From assembly GCA_900543295.1 (NCBI GenBank), contig UQQY01000089.1, positions 1 through 9,003 on the forward strand: a DNA stretch of 9,003 nucleotides. Reading direction: 5' to 3'. The translations under genes and the position numbers were made by a program. A model generated the notes under the pieces. The model made no database searches, was not told the DNA's origin, and saw only the letters and a list, made by a program, of their open reading frames with translations. The DNA comes from an uncultured Oscillospiraceae bacterium. GTDB taxonomy: Bacteria; Bacillota; Clostridia; Oscillospirales; Ruminococcaceae. This document shows positions 4,664-9,003 of this stretch, piece by piece (positions within the stretch are counted from its first letter, which is position 1; each line of letters opens with the position of its first letter).

Positions 4664-5998
4664 ATGGCAAAACCTATTGTTGCAGTGGTCGGACGGCCGA
4701 ACGTCGGCAAATCCACCCTGTTTAATAAACTGATTGGCCAGCGTTTGTCCATTGTCGAGGATACGCCGGGCGTTACCCGCGACCGGATTTTTGCGGACTG
4801 CGAATGGCTGAACCGTACATTCCTGCTCGTGGACACCGGCGGAATTGAACCGACATCCGACGACGTCATCCTTTTGCAGATGCGGCGTCAGGCGCAGCTT
4901 GCCATCGAAAGTGCGGACGTCATCATTCTCGTGACGGACGTGCGGGAGGGGCTTACCGCGACGGACAAGGACGTTGCGGAGATGCTCCGCAAAAGCGGAA
5001 AGCCCATTGTCGTCGCCGTCAACAAGTGCGACAGCATCGGCGATCCGCCGGCGGAATTCTATGAATTTTACAATCTTGGCCTGGGCGATGTGTTTCCGCT
5101 CTCCGCGGCACACGGCCACGGAACGGGCGATATTTTGGACGCAGTGCTCGAACATCTGCCGGAGCGCGCAGGCGATGAATATGACGAGGCCTATACGAAG
5201 GTTGCGGTTATCGGCAAGCCAAACGCGGGCAAATCCTCGCTTGTAAACCGTCTCGCCGGAGAAGAGCGTATGATTGTCTCCGATATTGCGGGGACGACGC
5301 GGGATGCGGTTGACACAGTTGTCGAAAACGAGTTCGGAAAATATGTCTTCATCGACACCGCCGGTATTCGACGCAAATCGAAAATTTTAGAGAAAATCGA
5401 GCATTACAGCGTGCTGCGCGCCTACATGGCGGTTGACCGCGCGGATGTCTGCGTCATCATGATCGACGCGCTGGAGGGCTTTACAGAGCAGGACTCAAAA
5501 ATCGCAGGCTATGCGCATGAATCCGGCAAGGCCTGCGTGATCGCCGTAAACAAGTGGGATGCGGTTGAAAAGGATGACAAAACCATGCAGGAAATGCGTA
5601 CAAAGCTCGAAAAGGACTTCAGCTTTATGTCCTATGCGCCGATCATCTTTATTTCCGCTTTAACGGGACAGCGTCTGCCAAAGCTTTTCGAAACGATCAA
5701 CATGGTAAAACAAAACAGCGAAACGCGCATTACGACAGGCAGGCTGAACGATCTTCTGTCCTACTGCACAGCGCGCGTACAGCCGCCATCCGACAAGGGA
5801 AAGCGCTTGAAGATCTATTATATGACCCAGGCCTCAAACAAGCCGCCGGTTTTCGTCTGTTTTGTAAACCGGGCGGATCTGTTTCATTTTTCTTATCAGC
5901 GCTATCTGGAAAACCAGATTCGTGAAACCTTCGGCCTTATCGGAACGCCGATTAAATTTATCATTAAGGAACGCGACAATAAAGACACCAAAGCGTAG
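4664..5998 (+). CDS. der: Ribosome-assembly GTPase Der (EngA)
   Basis: Der is an essential double-GTPase that acts in the cytoplasm in late assembly of the 50S subunit. The 444-residue product has the usual length and layout. GTPase domain 1 carries the P-loop GRPNVGKST (residues 10-18), DTGG (57-60) and NKCD (120-123). Domain 2 carries GKPNAGKSS (184-192), DTAG (231-234) and NKWD (296-299). A KH-like RNA-binding domain ends the protein (about 350-440), including KIYYMTQ and PPVFVCFVN. The frame stays open upstream to 4493, but ATG 4664 begins the conserved MAKPIVAVVG and has GGAG seven bases upstream. Its stop abuts the ribosome binding site of plsY, so the two are co-transcribed. With yceD and rpmF nearby, three genes of large-subunit biogenesis lie within 4 kb, although in separate transcripts. 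Confidence 0.98.
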   Translation: MAKPIVAVVGRPNVGKSTLFNKLIGQRLSIVEDTPGVTRDRIFADCEWLNRTFLLVDTGGIEPTSDDVILLQMRRQAQLAIESADVIILVTDVREGLTATDKDVAEMLRKSGKPIVVAVNKCDSIGDPPAEFYEFYNLGLGDVFPLSAAHGHGTGDILDAVLEHLPERAGDEYDEAYTKVAVIGKPNAGKSSLVNRLAGEERMIVSDIAGTTRDAVDTVVENEFGKYVFIDTAGIRRKSKILEKIEHYSVLRAYMAVDRADVCVIMIDALEGFTEQDSKIAGYAHESGKACVIAVNKWDAVEKDDKTMQEMRTKLEKDFSFMSYAPIIFISALTGQRLPKLFETINMVKQNSETRITTGRLNDLLSYCTARVQPPSDKGKRLKIYYMTQASNKPPVFVCFVNRADLFHFSYQRYLENQIRETFGLIGTPIKFIIKERDNKDTKA

Positions 5999-6010
5999 GG
6001 AGACGGCATC

Positions 6011-6673
6011 ATGACTTGGAACACAACATCGGTTCTTGTGCTGATCGGCAGCATTCTTATCGCCTATCTTTTAGGCAGCGTAAATTTCGCCATCATTGTG
6101 ACAAAGCTTTTTAAAAAGGGAGATATCCGCGACTACGGCAGCGGCAACGCCGGTATGACGAACGTACTGCGCACTGTCGGAAAGGGTGCGGCGGCGCTCA
6201 CGCTTCTGGGTGACTTTTTGAAAGGGATTCTTGCCGTTTTGATTATGCGGCTTTTGATGTTTTTACTATGCGGCGTGACGGATACCGCGCTTTTGGATTA
6301 TTTTGCGGCGCTCGCCGCCCTGATCGGGCATCTTTTTCCGGTATTTTACGGCTTTAAGGGCGGCAAGGGCATTTTAGTATCTGCGGGCGCCATGCTGATC
6401 TTAAGTCCGTGGTCCCTGCTTTTATGCCTTGCGGCGTTTCTTCTGTTTGCAAGCCTTACCCGTTATATCTCAGCGGGTTCGATTGCTGCGGGCGCTACCT
6501 ATCCGTTTGGCGTAATGCTTGTAACCTGCCTGACGGCCGGTTCCATCCACTGGGCCGAGGTTGCGCTGGCAGCAGTCATCGGTCTCAGCGTTATCCTGAT
6601 GCACCACGCGAATATCAAGCGGCTTATAAACGGCACGGAGAGCAAGGTCTCGTTTAAAAGCAAGAAATCATGA
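6011..6673 (+). CDS. plsY: Acyl-phosphate:glycerol-3-phosphate acyltransferase PlsY
   Basis: PlsY is an integral membrane enzyme that transfers an acyl group from acyl-phosphate to glycerol-3-phosphate, giving lysophosphatidic acid, the first committed step of phospholipid synthesis in most Gram-positives. The 220-residue protein is mostly hydrophobic, with membrane segments at about 8-32, 58-86, 96-112, 120-150 and 160-193. The three family motifs are present: GSGNAGMTNVLR (43-54), FKGGKG (114-119, the glycine-rich phosphate-binding loop) and the HHANIKRL stretch near the end. A basic tail, KSKKS, closes it. GGGAG at 5998-6002 serves as ribosome binding site. It begins 12 bases after der and ends with ATGA overlap into the P-loop kinase-like gene, implying coupled translation. 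Its substrate is supplied by GpsA, encoded one gene later. Confidence 0.97.
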   Translation: MTWNTTSVLVLIGSILIAYLLGSVNFAIIVTKLFKKGDIRDYGSGNAGMTNVLRTVGKGAAALTLLGDFLKGILAVLIMRLLMFLLCGVTDTALLDYFAALAALIGHLFPVFYGFKGGKGILVSAGAMLILSPWSLLLCLAAFLLFASLTRYISAGSIAAGATYPFGVMLVTCLTAGSIHWAEVALAAVIGLSVILMHHANIKRLINGTESKVSFKSKKS

Positions 6674-7188
6674 AAATTGCTGTTTTGGGCTACAGCGGCA
6701 GCGGAAAATCGACGCTTGCCGATATACTCGCAAAGCGGTACGCTCTTCCCTGTCTGCACCTTGATTCCGTTTTCTGGTCGGCGGGATGGACAGAGCGGGA
6801 ACATGCGGAGGCGCTTCGCATGGTTTCGGATTTTCTGCAAAAGGATCACTGGGTGATCGACGGAAATTACCGGAGCCTTTTTCAAAAAGAGCGCCTTGCC
6901 GACGCTGACCAAATCCTGCTTTTGCAGTTTCCGCGCTTTCTCTGTCTGTATCGCGCATTCAAACGCTTTTTTCAAAACAGGGGCACAACGCGCCCCGACA
7001 TGGCAGAGGGCTGTACGGAAAAGATAGACGCGGAATTTGTCTGGTGGATTCTATACAAGGGACGAAGAAAGGCCGTGTGGGAACGTTACCGCAAAATACG
7101 GGAGCAATATCCCGGTAAAGTACAGGTACTGAAAAGCAGCCGGCAGATGAAACGGTATTTGAATCGTTCTGCCGGGTTGATTCCATAA
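6670..7188 (+). CDS. FlaR-like/adenylate kinase-related P-loop NTPase
   Basis: The 172-residue protein has a Walker A loop GYSGSGKST (residues 7-15) right at the N-terminus, then LPCLHLDSVFW, WVIDGNYRS and ADQILLLQFPR. This pattern is that of the small adenylate-kinase-like family often named DNA topology modulation protein FlaR, a name based on old and indirect evidence. Members are probably nucleotide or small-molecule kinases, and the substrate is not known. The C-terminal third is rich in arginine and lysine (RRKAVWERYRKIREQYPGK), as expected for a phosphate-binding lid. Its ATG overlaps the plsY stop as ATGA and it has no strong ribosome binding site of its own, so translation is likely coupled to plsY. 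It sits between plsY and gpsA, genes that are often direct neighbours. Family is confident, function is not. Confidence 0.88.
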   Translation: MKIAVLGYSGSGKSTLADILAKRYALPCLHLDSVFWSAGWTEREHAEALRMVSDFLQKDHWVIDGNYRSLFQKERLADADQILLLQFPRFLCLYRAFKRFFQNRGTTRPDMAEGCTEKIDAEFVWWILYKGRRKAVWERYRKIREQYPGKVQVLKSSRQMKRYLNRSAGLIP

Positions 7189-7204
7189 AGGAGGTCTTTT
7201 TCCT

Positions 7205-8227
7205 ATGGCGCGTATTCTGATTTTAGGCAGCGGCGGTTTCGGCGTATCGCTTGCCGTTATGCTGCACAAATACAACCACAACGTCTGTATGTGGTCGAAG
7301 TTTCCACAGGAGATTGCGGACATCCGCCGGTATGGAGAAAACCGTAAGCTTTTACCGGGCGTCCCGATCGATCTTTCCATTGAGCTGACCGACAATATGG
7401 CGGACGGCGCGGATGCCGAGCTTGCCATTCTCGCCGTACCCTCGTTTGCCGTGCGGGAAACGGCGAAAGCGCTTGGCGGGATTATCCGCCCAAATACGAT
7501 TGTCGCAAACGTGGCGAAGGGCTTTGAAGAATCGACACACCTGCGCCTGAGTCAGGTCATCGCACAGGAAATTCCCCATAATCCAATCGTCATTTTGTCG
7601 GGGCCATCCCATGCGGAGGAAATTGCGCGCAATGTGCCGACAACGATTGTGGCCGCCTCCGCGCACCGCGAAAGCGCGGAATATGTGCAGGACGTCCTGA
7701 TGAACACCAATCTGCGCGTCTATGTAAACGACGATCTGACCGGAGTGGAGCTTGGCGGAGCCTTAAAGAATATCATTGCGCTTTGCGCCGGTATCTGCGA
7801 CGGTATGGAGCTCGGCGACAATGCCAAGGCCGCGCTGATGACAAGAGGTCTGGCGGAGATTGCGCGGCTGGGGCTCGCCATGGGTGCGAAGCCGAAAACG
7901 TTTACCGGCCTTACGGGTATGGGCGATCTGATCGTTACCTGCACGAGCATGCATTCAAGAAACCGCCGCTGCGGCATCTTCATCGGACAGGGTATTCCGG
8001 CGAAAGAAGCTGTGAAGCGTGTCGGTATGACCGTTGAAGGCTGCTCGGCGGCACGCACGGCAAAGGCGCTGAGTCGCGAATACCATGTAGAAATGCCGAT
8101 TACCGACCAGCTCTGCTTTATTTTGGACGGAGAGAAAACTGCATGGCAGGCGGTTTCCAATCTGATGGGACGGCCGCGCCGCCACGAAAACGAGGAGATC
8201 TGGATGCGCGAATGCGCCAAAAAATAA
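7205..8227 (+). CDS. gpsA: NAD(P)-dependent glycerol-3-phosphate dehydrogenase GpsA
   Basis: GpsA reduces dihydroxyacetone phosphate to sn-glycerol-3-phosphate in the cytoplasm, supplying the backbone for phospholipids. The 340-residue length is normal. The dinucleotide-binding Rossmann loop GSGGFG is at residues 8-13. LAVPSFAVRE and VANVAKGFE follow in the N-terminal domain. The substrate domain carries LSGPSHAEE and GGALKNIIAL with the conserved lysine K188. The family signature GLTGMGDLIVTCTS and the RNRR stretch complete it. AAAGGAGG (7187-7194), overlapping the stop of the previous gene, is a strong ribosome binding site 10 bases from ATG 7205. It is the last gene of the DUF512-der-plsY-kinase-gpsA run and is followed by a weak terminator. 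Its product is the acceptor used by PlsY, which explains the pairing. Confidence 0.98.
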   Translation: MARILILGSGGFGVSLAVMLHKYNHNVCMWSKFPQEIADIRRYGENRKLLPGVPIDLSIELTDNMADGADAELAILAVPSFAVRETAKALGGIIRPNTIVANVAKGFEESTHLRLSQVIAQEIPHNPIVILSGPSHAEEIARNVPTTIVAASAHRESAEYVQDVLMNTNLRVYVNDDLTGVELGGALKNIIALCAGICDGMELGDNAKAALMTRGLAEIARLGLAMGAKPKTFTGLTGMGDLIVTCTSMHSRNRRCGIFIGQGIPAKEAVKRVGMTVEGCSAARTAKALSREYHVEMPITDQLCFILDGEKTAWQAVSNLMGRPRRHENEEIWMRECAKK

Positions 8228-8235
8228 AGGTAGGG

Positions 8236-8259
8236 CCGCCGGAATATACTGGCGGTTTT
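8236..8259 (+). terminator. Weak intrinsic terminator after gpsA
   Basis: CCGCCGG (8236-8242) pairs with CTGGCGG (8249-8255) including one G-U pair, around an AATATA loop. Only four T follow. Partial read-through into nadE is likely, and no clear promoter is seen between the hairpin and the nadE start, so the gene may depend on it. Confidence 0.6.
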
Positions 8260-8294
8260 GCGTCCCTTTAACGAACCAAAGGAGAGGAAACGCT

Positions 8295-9003
8295 ATGTTT
8301 GACGGATTTATCAAGGCCGCCTGCGCCACGCCGGAGATCGTTGTGGCGGACTGCGCGCACAATGCGCAAAAGATCATCGACTTAATGGAGCAGGCCGCTC
8401 AGGCAGAGGTAAAGCTTCTGGTTTTTCCGGAGCTTGGGCTGACGGGATATACCTGCGGCGACCTGTTTTTTCAGTCCGCACTTGTCAAAGCGGCGGAATG
8501 CGCGCTGCTTGAAATCATCGACGCGAGCGAATCCCTGGATATGGCGGTTGTTGTCGGCGTACCGGTTTTCCATAACCACAAGCTGTATAACTGCGCGGCG
8601 GTGGTGTCGAAGGGACGGCTTTTGGGACTTGTGCCGAAGACGCATCTGCCAAACTACAACGAATTCTATGAGCGGCGGCAGTTTGCTCCTGCGCCGGAGA
8701 GAACGGAGCTGATCGCTTTTGGCGGAGAGATGGCGCCGTTTGGCACGAATCTTCTGTTTGTCTGCGACGAGCTGCCGGAATTCAGCTTCGCGTGCGAAAT
8801 CTGCGAGGATCTTTGGGCTCCATTTCCTCCTTCTGTCCGTCATGCATCGGCCGGCGCAACCGTAGTGCTGAATCTTTCGGCAAGCGACGAGCTGGTCGGA
8901 AAGGCAGCATACCGCCGCGAGCTGGTCGCCGGACAGTCCGCGCGGCTTGTCTGCGCCTATCTTTATGCGGATGCAGGCGAAGGCGAATCTACAACGGATA
9001 TGA
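8295..9003 (+). CDS. nadE: Glutamine-dependent NAD+ synthetase, N-terminal part, cut by window edge
   Basis: The frame opens at ATG 8295 and is still open at 9003, showing 236 residues. What is visible is the nitrilase-type glutaminase domain that releases ammonia from glutamine for amidation of nicotinic acid adenine dinucleotide to NAD+. The catalytic triad is clear: E46 in VFPELGLTGY, K115 in VPKTHLPNYNEFYE, and C170 in CEICEDLW. The wording of these motifs (PKTHLPNYNEFYE, ICEDLW) is that of the long bacterial NadE, not of plain nitrilases or carbamoylputrescine amidases, so a C-terminal ATP-dependent synthetase domain should follow outside the window. AAAGGAGAGG at 8278-8287 is the ribosome binding site. 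It starts 67 bases after gpsA across a weak terminator. A link to GpsA, which uses NAD(P)H, may be incidental. Confidence 0.92.
   Translation, partial: MFDGFIKAACATPEIVVADCAHNAQKIIDLMEQAAQAEVKLLVFPELGLTGYTCGDLFFQSALVKAAECALLEIIDASESLDMAVVVGVPVFHNHKLYNCAAVVSKGRLLGLVPKTHLPNYNEFYERRQFAPAPERTELIAFGGEMAPFGTNLLFVCDELPEFSFACEICEDLWAPFPPSVRHASAGATVVLNLSASDELVGKAAYRRELVAGQSARLVCAYLYADAGEGESTTDM

Noticed and set aside
4658..5155. Minus-strand open frame of 165 codons opposite der
   Set aside because: Antisense to the conserved first GTPase domain of Der; its sequence is a low-information mirror with no family features.
1..9003. Mobile element, phage, defence system or CRISPR array
   Set aside because: No transposase, integrase, phage or defence protein, no spaced direct repeats, and no element-like terminal repeats were seen; genes are of ordinary chromosomal type.

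Overview
The window looks like chromosomal DNA from a low-to-mid GC member of the Firmicutes, most likely class Clostridia. The evidence is strong AAAGGAGG-type ribosome binding sites, TTGACA/TATAAT promoters, a four-cysteine ribosomal protein L32, and the order DUF512 radical-SAM protein, der, plsY, gpsA, which I know from clostridial genomes. The genus cannot be set from the sequence alone. All genes read as intact. Two run off the window: the VOC protein at the left edge and NAD+ synthetase at the right edge. I see no rRNA, tRNA, insertion sequence, CRISPR array or phage gene.

Left block (1-1925, minus strand). Three genes run leftward, probably as one transcript: a class I SAM-dependent methyltransferase, luxS (S-ribosylhomocysteine lyase), and a two-domain VOC/glyoxalase-fold protein cut by the window edge. 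A methyltransferase makes S-adenosylhomocysteine. After a nucleosidase that is not in this window, LuxS splits the product into homocysteine and the AI-2 precursor, so the first two genes fit the activated-methyl cycle.

Central divergent region (1926-2359). This 434-bp stretch without a gene is the most structured non-coding DNA here. Toward the left it holds the methyltransferase-luxS leader, with interleaved complementary segments that could form a pseudoknot or alternative hairpins. Toward the right it holds two perfect-consensus promoters (P1 and P2) that share the 9-mer TTGACAAGT. A perfect 15-bp dyad covers the -35 box of P1, a perfect 13-bp dyad lies at its predicted start, and a 25-bp dyad abuts P2.

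Middle block (2360-3150, plus strand). The YceD/DUF177 gene and rpmF (L32) form a short operon closed by a strong hairpin terminator. YceD proteins are linked to 23S rRNA/50S maturation, so the pair is a ribosome-assembly unit.

Right block (3203-8255, plus strand). A possible 18-codon leader ORF overlaps the start of a DUF512 radical-SAM protein. Then come der (ribosome-assembly GTPase), plsY (acyl-phosphate:glycerol-3-phosphate acyltransferase), a FlaR/adenylate-kinase-like P-loop protein, and gpsA (glycerol-3-phosphate dehydrogenase). GpsA makes glycerol-3-phosphate and PlsY acylates it, so the block joins ribosome assembly to the first steps of phospholipid synthesis. A weak hairpin terminator follows gpsA. 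Glutamine-dependent NAD+ synthetase (nadE) then begins and runs off the right edge.

The gene content is mainly housekeeping. The points most worth a second look are the divergent regulatory region, the methyltransferase-luxS leader, and the small ORF ahead of the DUF512 gene.
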